Assembly: GCF_000411135.1 (NCBI RefSeq)
Contig: NZ_KE150263.1
Span: 558,594 to 622,593 of the forward strand
Direction: 5' to 3'
Source: Actinotignum schaalii FB123-CNA-2
GTDB lineage: Bacteria; Actinomycetota; Actinomycetes; Actinomycetales; Actinomycetaceae
Length of the DNA: 64,000 nucleotides
The position numbers were made by a program, and so were the translations under genes. The notes under the pieces were generated by a model. That model had not been told where the DNA came from. It made no database searches and saw only the letters and a list, made by a program, of their open reading frames with translations. Positions 18,683 through 28,235 of this stretch are shown here, one piece after another; position 1 is the stretch's first letter, and the number at the start of each line of letters is the position of its first letter.

Positions 18683-20144
18683 TGCTCTCACTTTCTGCGC
18701 CCGGGCCCGCTCCCCCGCCGGTATCCGCGAGATCCGCATCCTGCATATCAGCGGCGCGCTCACCGAAAAGGAAACCGCGAATGAGGCGGCGCAGCTGGTA
18801 GAGATCCTCCACGTGGGAGAGCTCGCGCGCCGAGTGCATAGACAGAAGCGGCACGCCCACATCCACCGTGGTGATACCCAGGCGGGTAGCCGTGAGCGGG
18901 CCGATGGTGGTACCGCAGGGAATGGAATTCCGCGAGATGAAGAACTGGTAGGCCGCTCCGGCATCACTGGCCGCGCGGAGAGCGAGCGTGACCGATGCGG
19001 CATCGGAGGCGTAGCGCTGCTGGGCGTTCATTTTGATGAGCGGGCCGGCACCGGCGCGCGGGGCGGAATCCGGGTCGTAGAACTCGGCGTAATTGGGGTT
19101 GAGGGCGTGCCCGGCATCGGCGGATAGGCAAGCCGAGCGAGCCAGCAGCTGGTACCAGCTATCCCCGCGCACCCCGAAACTTTCCGCGATGCGGGTCAGC
19201 ACGGCTTCCAGGAAGGGCCCGCTGGCTCCGCTGGTGGTTCCCGAACCGACTTCTTCGTGGTCAAAAGCGGCGAAAACCGGGAAGTAGGGAAGAGCTGCGT
19301 TATCCCCTACGCCCGCGGCCACCCCGTCGAGGAGTGCGCGCAGCCCGGCGTATACGGAGGACAAATTATCCTGGCGCCCGGCCGATAGGTACGCCCCATT
19401 GCGCCGCGGCGGCTCCACATCATAAGCGTAAATATCATGCCAGCCGATCCATTCAGCGCCGGGCGCTTCCCGGCCTTCCGGCCCCGGCTGCGCATAACGC
19501 GCCAGGGTTTCAAAAAGATCGCTATCCGTATCCGTGCCGAAGCCCGCATCCGCCCCGGTAACAATCGGGTGGAGATGCTGCTGACGATCCAGCGTGAGAC
19601 TATCGCGGTTACCGGAAATAAGGTGCGGGGCGAGCTGCGGGATCACCATGCAGGCGGGGGTGCGAACCAGGTATTCCCGACCGTCCATATCCGTGACGCG
19701 CCCGGCCAGCCCCAAATCCCGGTTGAGCCAAGAATTGAGCAATGGCCCGCCGTAGACTTCCATATCCACCTGGGTGTAGCCCCCGTGGCGGGAGGTTCCG
19801 GCCGGCTTGAGTTTGAGGCTGGGCGAATCGGTATGCGCGCCCAGGATACGGAAGGGTGCCAGCTCGCCGGAACCGGCGCCCCGCGGACTCACCCAGGCAA
19901 TCAGTGCCCCGCCGCGCCGTACGTAGCGTGCCCCGCGCGCCTCCCAGGGTTCCGTTTCGCGCTGCTCGGTAAAACCGTGCGCTTCCAGAATATGAGCCAG
20001 CTGCGCCGCTGCGTGGTAGGACGACGGGGATGCCGCGATGAACTGCGCGTATCCGCGGGCGTGGCGATCAGCGGCGGCACCTCCCTGCGCCGGCGCCGGG
20101 TCCGCCAGCTCCGTATCGGGCGTGGACTCAGCAAACTCAGACAT
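18675..20144 (-). CDS. apeB: M18 family aminopeptidase
   Basis: 489 residues from the ATG at 20144, chosen because GGAGG lies 9 nt upstream (an ATG at 20150 is only 3 nt from it). Zinc-peptidase features of the M18 family are clear: ILGAHTDSPSLKLKP (His and Asp ligands), GGPLLNSWLNRDLGLAG, FAAFDHEEVGSGTTSGASGP (Asp/Glu pair with the catalytic Glu), and near the end SMHSARELSHVEDLYQL. M18 enzymes remove N-terminal, often acidic, residues from peptides in the cytoplasm, so it fits with peptide uptake encoded nearby. Translationally coupled to the AMP-binding gene. Confidence 0.95.
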   Translation of the reverse strand: MSEFAESTPDTELADPAPAQGGAAADRHARGYAQFIAASPSSYHAAAQLAHILEAHGFTEQRETEPWEARGARYVRRGGALIAWVSPRGAGSGELAPFRILGAHTDSPSLKLKPAGTSRHGGYTQVDMEVYGGPLLNSWLNRDLGLAGRVTDMDGREYLVRTPACMVIPQLAPHLISGNRDSLTLDRQQHLHPIVTGADAGFGTDTDSDLFETLARYAQPGPEGREAPGAEWIGWHDIYAYDVEPPRRNGAYLSAGRQDNLSSVYAGLRALLDGVAAGVGDNAALPYFPVFAAFDHEEVGSGTTSGASGPFLEAVLTRIAESFGVRGDSWYQLLARSACLSADAGHALNPNYAEFYDPDSAPRAGAGPLIKMNAQQRYASDAASVTLALRAASDAGAAYQFFISRNSIPCGTTIGPLTATRLGITTVDVGVPLLSMHSARELSHVEDLYQLRRLIRGFLFGERAADMQDADLADTGGGAGPGAESESNE

Positions 20145-20202
20145 GCTCATGGCCTCCCAGTCTAGTGACCGCCGGGGCACCCCGGCCTCGTTGTTTCAGC
20201 GT

Positions 20203-20499
20203 TTAGGAGCGCGGCTGACCTTCCGGGGAATCCCAGAAATCCCCCGCGGGATCAGTTCCGGTGGTGCCGGGTCCGCCAGCGGCCTCAGCTGCGCCGTCGT
20301 TCCCATATTCTTCGTTTTCCGCAACCGCGCCGGCCGCAACTTCCGCGGGCGTGACCTCCATGGTGCCGCGCGCCGCGTGGCGACGTGCCAAGAAGAGCAA
20401 CAGAATCCCGAGGGCCAGCACCAAAACGCTAATAACCACCCAGGCAAGGACCTGCGCCCCACTACTGGCGAGCTGGGCGCCACCGTTCACTGTTTCCAT
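20203..20499 (-). CDS. Small single-pass membrane protein
   Basis: 98 residues from METVNGG (GAGGAG upstream). A short N-terminus, one membrane helix (about residues 17-38, AWVVISVLVLALGILLLFLA) and an acidic, Gly/Glu-rich cytoplasmic tail. No recognised domain. It is divergent from the kup gene and precedes the aminopeptidase gene in the same direction with a 58-nt gap. Confidence 0.68.
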   Translation of the reverse strand: METVNGGAQLASSGAQVLAWVVISVLVLALGILLLFLARRHAARGTMEVTPAEVAAGAVAENEEYGNDGAAEAAGGPGTTGTDPAGDFWDSPEGQPRS

Positions 20500-20622
20500 T
20501 GTTATTGAACTCCTCACCGCAACGATTAGCTTCCTGGGACGATGGTACACCGGGTGACTAGAACATCACACCGGACCTTTTCTACGCTTTTTCGTCAGCA
20601 AGGGTGGCTAGGATTCCCGCTC

Positions 20623-22623
20623 ATGACAAAAATTTTTCGCGCTGCGTCGCTGCGGCGTGACGGTGGGGAACACAGCGCCCACCGTGGCGGGGCTCTGACC
20701 CGCGCCGGTCTTGGTTTGGCTGCTCTCGGCGTCGTTTTCGGCGATATCGGGACCAGTCCGCTCTACGTTGTACGCGCGGTTTTCACCGTGCACGGCGGCG
20801 CCGTTCCGCTCACGGACGCCTCGATTTACGGAGTGATCTCCCTGGTGGTGTGGATGCTCCTTCTTATCGTGTCATTTAAATACGTCATCCTTGTGTTGCG
20901 CGCGGATAACGACGGCGAAGGCGGAATCATCGCCCTCGCCACCCTGCTGCGCACCCTCAGCGGTGGGCGGCCGCGGGCTGCCGCGCTCTTCACGGTGGCG
21001 GGCATGTTCGGTGCGGCGCTCTTTTTCGGCGACGCCGTTATTACCCCGGCTATTTCCGTGCTCTCCGCTATCGAAGGCATCCGGGTGGCACTCCCAGCCT
21101 TCCCCGCCACCCTCATCGTGCCCATCGCGCTGGTGATTCTTCTCACCCTGGGCTGGATGCAGCGCTACGGCACCGGGCGGGTCGGCGCTATTTTCGGACC
21201 TTTCATGCTGCTGTGGTTCACGGGCCTGGCGCTCATCGCACTCCCGCATATTGCCGCGCATCCGGAAATTATCGCGGCACTTTCCCCGCATGAGGCCCTC
21301 ACTTTCGTGGGCCGCCACCCGGCTATCGGTTTCCTCGCCATGGGCGCGGTGGTGCTCGCGGTGACCGGCGCCGAGGCGCTCTACGCCGATATCGCCCATT
21401 TCGGGCGGCGCCCCATTTCCGCGGTGTGGTTCGTGGTGGTGCTCCCCGCGCTGGTGTGTAACTACCTGGGGCAGGGTGCGCTGCTGCTCGCGCATCCGGA
21501 GGCCATCGCCGATCCGTTCTTCCACCTGGTGTCGTCCCAATGGGCCCTGGTGCTCATGCTGCTGGCCACCGGCGCCACGGTGATTGCCTCGCAATCGGTG
21601 ATCGCGGGAACCTATTCCATTGCCCGCCAGGCTTCCCGGTTGGGATACTTGCCGCACCTGCGGATCCGCTATACCTCCGCGAGCGGTGCGGGGCAGATTT
21701 ACCTGCCGGATATTACCGGGCTGCTGGTGGCCGCAGTGGCGGCCGTCGTGGTGATTTTCCGCGATTCGGAGCGGCTTTCTTCCGCTTACGGACTGGCGGT
21801 TTCCACCGATTTCCTTCTCACCACCGCCATGCTCTTGGCTCTCACTGTGATCGGCTGGCACTGGCGCTGGTGGCAAAGCGCAGCGCTTGCGGTGGTCCTC
21901 GGCGCGGTGGAAGTACCGCTTTTCGCCGCTAATGCCGCGAAGCTGGTTACCGGCGGGTGGCTGCCTCTGCTCATCGCGCTCGTTCTGATGGTGGTCATGC
22001 TCACGTGGCGGCGCGGGGAGGCGGTGGTGGCAGCTACCCGGGCACGGACCGAAGGCACCCTCGCGGAGTTCGCGGCGCAGCTGCAGAAAAATCCGCTGCG
22101 GCGCGTTCCGGGTACCGTGATCTATCCGCATTCCCTCGCTACCACGGTTCCGGCTGCTTTGCTGGCCACCACGGCGCTGCATCGCAGTATGCGCGACCAC
22201 GTCATCATTCTCTCCATCAAAACGGCCCCGCAGGCCCATATCGAGCGCGCCGAGCGCATCACCCTGACGCAGGTGAGCCCGCGCGTGGAGGGCGTTGTGC
22301 ACCTCACGATGCGTTACGGCTTCATGGATAGTCGCAATATTCCGGCCGATCTGGAATGGGCGCAGCGCGAATACGGCTGGGGGTCCTGGAAGCTCAGCGA
22401 GGCCCAGTGGGTGCTTAGTCACCTCGGGGTACGCTCGCGGGGGAAGAACGACGACGCAGTTTCGGGCGCCGCGCCCGCTGCCGACACCGGTGATTTTCCG
22501 CAGTTGCCCCGCTGGCAAGCCTGGCTTTTTGCGCGGATCGCGCGCCATTCCGCATCGCCGGCCTGGGTGAAGAGTCTCCCGGCGGATCGCACCGTGGAGA
22601 TTTCCCGCGAGGTCATCGTGTAG
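20623..22623 (+). CDS. kup: Kup-type potassium uptake protein
   Basis: 666 residues from the ATG at 20623. Hallmarks of the KUP/HAK/KT family: LAALGVVFGDIGTSPLYVV at the start, the second-helix segment DNDGEGGIIALATLLRTL, and FFGDAVITPAISVLSAIEG. About twelve membrane helices occupy the first 450 residues; the C-terminal 190 residues are cytoplasmic. This is a proton-coupled K+ importer. Its start region lies in the divergent gap with the small membrane protein; no riboswitch was recognised there. Confidence 0.95.
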   Translation: MTKIFRAASLRRDGGEHSAHRGGALTRAGLGLAALGVVFGDIGTSPLYVVRAVFTVHGGAVPLTDASIYGVISLVVWMLLLIVSFKYVILVLRADNDGEGGIIALATLLRTLSGGRPRAAALFTVAGMFGAALFFGDAVITPAISVLSAIEGIRVALPAFPATLIVPIALVILLTLGWMQRYGTGRVGAIFGPFMLLWFTGLALIALPHIAAHPEIIAALSPHEALTFVGRHPAIGFLAMGAVVLAVTGAEALYADIAHFGRRPISAVWFVVVLPALVCNYLGQGALLLAHPEAIADPFFHLVSSQWALVLMLLATGATVIASQSVIAGTYSIARQASRLGYLPHLRIRYTSASGAGQIYLPDITGLLVAAVAAVVVIFRDSERLSSAYGLAVSTDFLLTTAMLLALTVIGWHWRWWQSAALAVVLGAVEVPLFAANAAKLVTGGWLPLLIALVLMVVMLTWRRGEAVVAATRARTEGTLAEFAAQLQKNPLRRVPGTVIYPHSLATTVPAALLATTALHRSMRDHVIILSIKTAPQAHIERAERITLTQVSPRVEGVVHLTMRYGFMDSRNIPADLEWAQREYGWGSWKLSEAQWVLSHLGVRSRGKNDDAVSGAAPAADTGDFPQLPRWQAWLFARIARHSASPAWVKSLPADRTVEISREVIV

Positions 22624-22658
22624 CTACTAATGTCGAAGCGCCTGGTAGCGTTCCTATT

Positions 22659-23912
22659 ATGACGACAACAACGCACTACCTCGGGCAGCTTCGCCTCGAT
22701 GAACTCAGCCTCACGGTGCCGCTCACCGCGGATCGGGAAGATACGCGCACCATCGATGTATTCGCTCGCATCGCCACCCGCCCGGGTGGGGAATCCCTCC
22801 CCTATCTTTTCTATCTGCAGGGCGGGCCGGGCTATGAAGCCTGGCGGCCCAGCCTTTCCCCGCTGGAGCCCTCCTGGCTGAATGTGGCCTTGGAACGCTA
22901 CCGGGTTGTTTTTGTGGATGAACGCGGTACGGGCCGCTCCACGCCCGTCGGGGAGGATATCCTCCGCACCGGGAGCACCGCGCAGGTGGCTGAATATCTC
23001 AGCCACCTGCGCGCCGATGGCATTGTGCGCGATTGCGAGGCGCTGCGCCGCGAGCTCGGCGTGGAGAAAATCAATCTTCTCGGGCAGTCCTTCGGTGGTT
23101 TCACCACCGTGCATTACCTCTCGGTAGCGCCCGAACATATCGATCAGGCTTTCCTCACCGGCGGGCTCACCGCGGTGCGCCGCAGCGCGGATGATGTCTA
23201 TTCCCTCACGTGGGAAAAGATGCGGGAGCACAGTGAAGAGTACTACCGGCGCTTCCCCGCGCACCGGGATCGGGTGCGGGAGCTGGTGGATCTGGCCGGT
23301 AGCGGCTCCATTGAATTGCCCTCGGGGGAAATCGTTTCGCCCTCACGGCTACGTTCCCTCGGGCATCTCCTCGGTTCGGATAACGGGTGGCGGGAACTGT
23401 ACTACCTCCTGGAAAAGGATCCGGCTTCTACGGCTTTCCGTTATGACCTGGCCGCCGCTATGCCCTTTGATGGGCGTAATCCGCTCTACTACGTGCTGCA
23501 CGAATCTTCGTACGCGGATGGTGTGGTCACCAATTGGAGTGCGGAACGTACCCAACCGGAGGATTTCCGCACCGATACGTCGCTCCTCTACGGTGAACAC
23601 GTCTGGGCGGAGTGGGCGGATACCGTCCCGGCCTTCCAGCCGTGGAAGGATGTCGTTGAAAAGCTAGCCACGTGGCCGTGGCCGCAGCTCTACTTCCCGG
23701 AAGCTTTGCGGGAATCCGGGGCGCGGGGTGCGGCCGCTGTGTATGTGAACGACGCTTACGTGCCCGTGGAGTTCTCCCTCGAAACGGGGGCGCTGCTGCC
23801 CGGGATCCACCGGTACGTGACGTCCACCCATGAGCACAGCGGATTGCGTTCCAGTAACGGAGCGGTGCTACGCACGCTCTTTGAATTGGCCGATGGTACG
23901 CGCCTGCGCTAA
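22659..23912 (+). CDS. pip: Proline iminopeptidase, alpha/beta hydrolase (S33)
   Basis: 417 residues. Characteristic S33 elements are present in order: YLQGGPGYEAW (oxyanion HGGPG-type), VVFVDERGTGRSTP (DxRGxGxS), and the nucleophile elbow LLGQSFGGFTTVHYLS. The C-terminal histidine candidate is in STHEHSGLRSS. No signal peptide, so it is cytoplasmic and probably trims N-terminal proline from imported peptides. It lies 35 nt after kup. Confidence 0.93.
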   Translation: MTTTTHYLGQLRLDELSLTVPLTADREDTRTIDVFARIATRPGGESLPYLFYLQGGPGYEAWRPSLSPLEPSWLNVALERYRVVFVDERGTGRSTPVGEDILRTGSTAQVAEYLSHLRADGIVRDCEALRRELGVEKINLLGQSFGGFTTVHYLSVAPEHIDQAFLTGGLTAVRRSADDVYSLTWEKMREHSEEYYRRFPAHRDRVRELVDLAGSGSIELPSGEIVSPSRLRSLGHLLGSDNGWRELYYLLEKDPASTAFRYDLAAAMPFDGRNPLYYVLHESSYADGVVTNWSAERTQPEDFRTDTSLLYGEHVWAEWADTVPAFQPWKDVVEKLATWPWPQLYFPEALRESGARGAAAVYVNDAYVPVEFSLETGALLPGIHRYVTSTHEHSGLRSSNGAVLRTLFELADGTRLR

Positions 23913-23933
23913 TTGCGCACTCCCGGAATAGTG

Positions 23934-23959
23934 GGCGGCCCGCGTCCGTGCGGGTCGCC
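23934..23959 (+). terminator. Hairpin after the iminopeptidase gene
   Basis: GGCGGCCCGC and GCGGGTCGCC form a 10-bp stem with one G-U pair and a 6-nt loop, 22 nt after the stop codon. No T-run follows, so it is a weak or Rho-assisted terminator at best. Confidence 0.35.
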
Positions 23960-23982
23960 GGTAAGAAAGTGAGGATACATAT

Positions 23983-24852
23983 ATGTGGAATGATGCGGAT
24001 ACGGACGCTGTGGTGTTCGGAGATAACCTACCGGTGCTCCGGGCCCTCCCGGCCGAATCATTCCAGCTTATTTACCTCGATCCTCCTTTTAATACCGGCC
24101 GGCCCCAGCGCCGCTCCACGGTGGTGACCCGGCGTTCCAGCACCGGGAATCGTATCGGTTTTAAGGGCCAACGGTACGAAACTATCGTGGAGCGGGTACT
24201 CGGCTACGATGATAGCTTCGCCGAATATTGGGGTTTTCTTGAACCGCGCCTGGAAGAGGCCTGGCGGCTCCTCACCGATTCGGGAACGCTCTATCTCCAT
24301 CTTGATTACCGGGAGGCGCACTACGCGAAGGTGCTCCTCGATGCGCTTTTCGGGCGAGAATGCTTCCTCAACGAGATTATTTGGGCCTACGACTACGGCG
24401 CCCGCACGAAAAAACGCTGGCCCGCCAAACATGACACCATTTTGGTGTACGTGAAAAACCCGGCTAGCTACTATTTCAATTCGGAAGATGTGGATCGCGA
24501 ACCGTATATGGCTCCCGGTTTGGTCACGAAGGAAAAGGCGGCGCGCGGCAAACTTCCTACGGATGTGTGGTGGCATACCATTGTGTCCCCTACCGGGAAA
24601 GAGAAAACCGGCTATCCCACCCAAAAGCCGCTGGGGATTCTGCGCCGAATTATCACCGCGTCCTCTCGGCCGGGGGATCGCGTCCTTGATTTCTTTGCCG
24701 GTTCGGGTACCACCGGGGCCGCGGCGCGTGAATTGGAGCGCCGTTTCCTGCTTGTTGATGCCAATCCGGAAGCCATCGCGGTGATGCGCACCCGCTTCCC
24801 CGCTGATGTGCGGTTCGGGGAATGGGATGGCGCGGCGGTGAGCTGGACGTAG
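23983..24852 (+). CDS. Orphan DNA methyltransferase, beta-class adenine type
   Basis: 289 residues. Motif IV YLDPPFNTG comes first (about residue 31) and the S-adenosylmethionine motif I DFFAGSGTTGAAA comes late (about residue 231), the order of beta-class N6-adenine enzymes; KTGYPTQKP and LYLHLDYREAHYAKVLLD are also typical. No target-recognition domain is obvious beyond the central region. No restriction gene lies beside it; it is flanked by a peptidase and an amidohydrolase, so it looks like a solitary methyltransferase. The recognition sequence is unknown. AGGATACATAT precedes the ATG. Confidence 0.9.
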   Translation: MWNDADTDAVVFGDNLPVLRALPAESFQLIYLDPPFNTGRPQRRSTVVTRRSSTGNRIGFKGQRYETIVERVLGYDDSFAEYWGFLEPRLEEAWRLLTDSGTLYLHLDYREAHYAKVLLDALFGRECFLNEIIWAYDYGARTKKRWPAKHDTILVYVKNPASYYFNSEDVDREPYMAPGLVTKEKAARGKLPTDVWWHTIVSPTGKEKTGYPTQKPLGILRRIITASSRPGDRVLDFFAGSGTTGAAARELERRFLLVDANPEAIAVMRTRFPADVRFGEWDGAAVSWT

Positions 24853-24894
24853 TGCGCCCGCAGCGCACCTCCTGAAGCTGGCCGGCTACCCGGC

Positions 24895-26148
24895 TCAGGA
24901 ATCCACACGCAGCTGCGAATAGAGCGCGCAGGCACCTACCCGATAAGCAGGCTCCAGGGAAAGCTCCGGATCGGCGTAGAAATCCGGGGAGTGATTCGAA
25001 GCGGGCTCCCCCTGCGCGGGGTTGAGCTGCGCGGGCGAAAACCCGCCGAAAAGCCAGAATACCGACCGTGCCCCGGCGCTCTGCCCCAGCACTGCAAAGT
25101 CCTCACTGAAACCGAAAGTTTCGCCGGCCAGATTTTCCTCCCCCAGTTCCGCAGCGATCACGTCACGCAAGGCCGCAACAGCTGCGTCGTCGTTCACGGT
25201 GGCATCCACCTGGCGGATCTGGCGGATCAGCGGTTCGGGCGCGCCGGCCGCGAGCGCCTCAGCCCGCACAATCCGCTCGATACCAGTGTTGATGATTGCG
25301 CGGGTTTCCTCATCCCGGAACCGGGTATTGATGCACAGGCGCGCGGTGTCCGGAATGATATTGTCCTGGCTGCCGGCCTGGAAAACGCCGACACTCACAA
25401 CCGCGTTGCGGTCCGGGTCCGTCATGCGGGAACGGATTGTTTGCAGGCGGGTAACGATGGCCGAACCTATCACAATAGGGTCGACGGCGCGGTGGGGCTG
25501 CGAACCATGCCCGCCTACCCCGTGCACAATAACTTCGAAACCGTCCGAGCCGGGCAGAACCCCACCCGGATAAAGATTGACCCAACCGGCCGGGCGTGGC
25601 ACCACGTGGCCGCCGTACATGATTTGCGGGCGCGGGGCTTTCTCCCACAGGCCAGCCTCCACCATGGCGCGTGCCCCCAGGCCGTTTTCTTCCGATGGTT
25701 GGAAAACAAAAACAATGGTGCCGTGCCACAGCTGCGTATTTGCGGCAAAGGCCCGTGCCAGGGCGAGCGCGAGCGACATGTGGGAATCGTGCCCGCAGGC
25801 GTGCATAACCGGAACATTTTTCCCGGAGGCATCGATCCCGGTGGCCCGCGAGGCATAGCTCAGGCCGGTGCGCTCGGCAACGGGAAGCCCGTCCATATCA
25901 GCGCGGTAGCCCACCACCGGGCCGGAGCCGTTGCGCAGCACGCACGCAAAACCGGTATCGGTAACGGGGATGATCTCGCGGGTGAGCGCGCCGGAAAGTT
26001 CCATGGCTTCCAGGCGTTCCCGGAGCGCCCGCGAGGTCTCCACTTCCTGGAAAGACAACTCTGGGTTGGCGTGGAAATACTGAAAATCAGCGATCATCGC
26101 GGCCCGGGCCGAGGCGGTGAGGTGAAATTCCTCGGGGAGATACTGCAC
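24895..26148 (-). CDS. M20 family amidohydrolase
   Basis: 417 residues from the GTG at 26148, selected because AGAGGG sits 6 nt upstream; a 5-residue longer form from an ATG at 26163 has no ribosome site. Metal-binding and catalytic motifs of M20 amidohydrolases: YRADMDGLPV, MHACGHDSHM, FVFQPSEENGLGARAMVE and GGHGSQPHRAVDPI. The family cleaves N-acyl amino acids or related amides; the substrate (hippurate, N-acetylated amino acid or peptide) is not fixed. It is convergent with the methyltransferase gene, 42 nt apart. Confidence 0.93.
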   Translation of the reverse strand: MQYLPEEFHLTASARAAMIADFQYFHANPELSFQEVETSRALRERLEAMELSGALTREIIPVTDTGFACVLRNGSGPVVGYRADMDGLPVAERTGLSYASRATGIDASGKNVPVMHACGHDSHMSLALALARAFAANTQLWHGTIVFVFQPSEENGLGARAMVEAGLWEKAPRPQIMYGGHVVPRPAGWVNLYPGGVLPGSDGFEVIVHGVGGHGSQPHRAVDPIVIGSAIVTRLQTIRSRMTDPDRNAVVSVGVFQAGSQDNIIPDTARLCINTRFRDEETRAIINTGIERIVRAEALAAGAPEPLIRQIRQVDATVNDDAAVAALRDVIAAELGEENLAGETFGFSEDFAVLGQSAGARSVFWLFGGFSPAQLNPAQGEPASNHSPDFYADPELSLEPAYRVGACALYSQLRVDS

Positions 26149-26368
26149 GGCGTTCCCTCTCATCCGATGCTAGCGGTGCGGGCGCCTCAGTGGCGCAGGG
26201 TGCGCAAACGTCCGCTCACCTCGTTTATTTTAGCGCCGCGCCGAACGTCCGTGGCAGGCCGGGGCAGCCACTGGCTAGGCTGGAGGGAGTGCGCGAACGC
26301 GGCACGCTAGCAAGCGGAGCCACGATGTGCCGGTACGTGCGGCGGAAACGCCCAGGCGAGGAGGAATA

Positions 26369-26992
26369 ATGTTCCACAACATCATTTGGGATATGGGCGG
26401 AACCATGGTGGATACCTACCCGCACGTGGATGCCACCTTGCAGGCCGTTGTGCTCGATTCCGGTCAGGAGGTTTCCCTCCTGGAGGTTGCCCGGCTGACC
26501 CGGCGTTCCACCAACCTCGCCATCACCGAGCTTTCGCGCCGTTTCGGGATTCCCGAAGCGCGGTTCCGCGAGCGCGAACAAGAACTAAAAGACTCCTGGA
26601 AAATCACACCTCCGCCCGCGATGGCGCATGTGCATGATGTTCTTGCCGCGGTTGCCGGGATCAACGGGATCAACGTGGTGGTCACGCACCGGGATCGCGC
26701 GAGCGCCCGCACCCTCCTGGAGGGCTTGGGCCTCCAGGTTAGCGATATGGTCTGCCCCGAGGACGGCTTCCCGCGCAAACCCGATCCGGCAATGTTCACC
26801 CACATGATCAACAAACACCACCTGGATCCGGCCCGTACCCTCGCCATCGGAGATCGACCCATCGATATCACGACGGCGCACAAAGTTGGCGTAGCCGGTG
26901 CTCTCCTGGAAACTCCCGGTATTGAGCTGGAGGCGGATGCCGATTATCGCATCACTGATCTTGCCGAAGTCCTCCCGCTCCTCGGCGCATAA
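26369..26992 (+). CDS. HAD family phosphatase
   Basis: 207 residues from the ATG at 26369 with AGGAGG 4 nt upstream. Motif I is WDMGGTMVDTYPH, the DxGGT variant in which the second Asp of DxDGT is Gly; it is a known HAD subgroup form. VVVTHRD (motif II), FPRKPDPAMF (motif III Lys) and LAIGDRPIDITTA (motif IV) follow. The cap region is a type-1 helical insert. Likely a phosphoglycolate phosphatase-like enzyme of unknown substrate; the Gly substitution lowers confidence in ordinary phosphatase activity. Confidence 0.9.
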   Translation: MFHNIIWDMGGTMVDTYPHVDATLQAVVLDSGQEVSLLEVARLTRRSTNLAITELSRRFGIPEARFREREQELKDSWKITPPPAMAHVHDVLAAVAGINGINVVVTHRDRASARTLLEGLGLQVSDMVCPEDGFPRKPDPAMFTHMINKHHLDPARTLAIGDRPIDITTAHKVGVAGALLETPGIELEADADYRITDLAEVLPLLGA

Positions 26993-26999
26993 GCTAGCG

Positions 27000-27043
27000 G
27001 CGCAGCTTGTGCCCGCGCGGGAGTTTTTCTGGCACAACTGCGC
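27000..27043. terminator. Long hairpin between convergent HAD and ogt genes
   Basis: GCGCAGCTTGTGCC and GGCACAACTGCGC form a 13-bp stem with one bulge and a 17-nt loop that contains its own T-run. It sits 8 nt after the HAD stop and about 50 nt beyond the ogt stop, as expected for a shared bidirectional terminator. Confidence 0.6.
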
Positions 27044-27093
27044 TTATTGCGAGGAACGGCCAGTTTCAGCAACCCCGTGCCTTTCCGGGCGCC

Positions 27094-27621
27094 TCAGACT
27101 TTTCCAGCCACCCCGGGCTTTTCCAGCCGCAGCAGTGCTTTTTTCATATCCAGCCCGCCCGCGTATCCGCCCAGGGCGCCACGTGCGGCAAGCACTCGGT
27201 GGCAGGGCAGCACAATAGGTATCGGATTACGCGCACATGCCGATCCCACCGCACGCACCGCACGCGGGTTGCCCGCCATTGCAGCAAGCTGGCCATACGA
27301 GCGGGTCTGCCCGTAGGGAATCTCCCCGAGGGTGCGCTGCACCCGGGCCGCAAAGGGGCCGCGGGTGAGAACCAGATCGGTCGGGAGTGTGAAATAGGTG
27401 CGTTCTCCCGCGAAATATTCGGTGAGCTGGGCGCATGCTTCCACCGCGAGCTGCTCCGCCCGGCACCGCTCTTCGCCTTTCTCAAGCTCGATAACCGCCT
27501 GCGGGCGCGGCAGCCCGGGAAGCACCACCGCGATAAGCGCATGCGCCTGCGCCGCAACGGCGAATTGCCCCAGTGGGGAATCACAGGAGCGCCATACCGC
27601 TGCGGCGCAGGCACGTGTCAC
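27094..27621 (-). CDS. ogt: Methylated-DNA--[protein]-cysteine S-methyltransferase
   Basis: 175 residues. The active site IVLPCHRVLAARGALGGYAGG contains the suicide Cys in PCHR, with the upstream EIPYGQTRSYGQLAAMAGNPRAVRAVGSAC block that reads damaged DNA. It transfers methyl groups from O6-methylguanine to itself. GTG start; the gene follows the FMN reductase gene by 11 nt and may share its transcript. Confidence 0.95.
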   Translation of the reverse strand: MTRACAAAVWRSCDSPLGQFAVAAQAHALIAVVLPGLPRPQAVIELEKGEERCRAEQLAVEACAQLTEYFAGERTYFTLPTDLVLTRGPFAARVQRTLGEIPYGQTRSYGQLAAMAGNPRAVRAVGSACARNPIPIVLPCHRVLAARGALGGYAGGLDMKKALLRLEKPGVAGKV

Positions 27622-27632
27622 GGTAGGTTTCT

Positions 27633-28184
27633 TTACTTCGCGAGCTGGGAGGTGAGTTGTTCAAGGCCGCTCAGCACGGCTTCTACTTCACCCGCGCGGC
27701 GTTCCAACGGGGTGAAGTCGCCGGCTGTCCAATCCTCAAACATCATGAAATTCACTTCGGAGCGGATGGCGGGCATATTGAAATTAGCCGTAATCTGGCG
27801 CCACTGCTCGATAGCGCGCACGCCCCCGATGGAGCCGTGCCCCACGAAGGCAACCGGCTTATTCATCCACTCGATACCCAGCGTATCCACCGCGTTCTTG
27901 AACGCCCCGGGAACCCCGTGGTTGTATTCCGGGGTCACGAAAATAAAGGCGTCGAATTCACCGATTTTATCGGCCCAGCGCTGGATGGCCGGGTTATCGT
28001 AACGGCCCGCGGCCGCGGCCGGAACCACGGGGCTGGTGAGGAGCGGAATATCGAAATCCTTGATGTTGATGAGTTCGTAGGTGGCCTCCCCCGCCCGCTG
28101 GGATGCGAGCTGGGCGACGTACCGAGCCACACTTTCGGTGGCCTGACCCTCGCGAATTGATCCGGAAATAATTGCGATCTTCAT
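27633..28184 (-). CDS. NADPH-dependent FMN reductase / quinone reductase
   Basis: 183 residues with the flavodoxin-like fold: IAIISGSIREGQATESVARY as the phosphate loop (GSxRxxS type) and FVTPEYNHGVPGAFKNAVD as the flavin ring loop, followed by KPVAFVGHGS. Such enzymes reduce FMN, quinones or azo compounds with NADPH in the cytoplasm. Clean ribosome site AAAGGA before the ATG. Next to ogt. Confidence 0.93.
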   Translation of the reverse strand: MKIAIISGSIREGQATESVARYVAQLASQRAGEATYELINIKDFDIPLLTSPVVPAAAAGRYDNPAIQRWADKIGEFDAFIFVTPEYNHGVPGAFKNAVDTLGIEWMNKPVAFVGHGSIGGVRAIEQWRQITANFNMPAIRSEVNFMMFEDWTAGDFTPLERRAGEVEAVLSGLEQLTSQLAK

Positions 28185-28235
28185 AAACGTGTCCTTTCAT
28201 TGAGGTGAGCGACACCCAGATTACCAATCACTCAT

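Noticed and set aside
20500-20622. Search for a c-di-AMP or other riboswitch before kup
   Set aside because: The gap is short and shared with a divergent gene; no conserved aptamer elements were seen.
26387-26410. HAD motif DMGGT judged as an inactivating change
   Set aside because: DxGGT occurs in a known HAD subgroup, so it is noted as an oddity only, not evidence of a dead enzyme.
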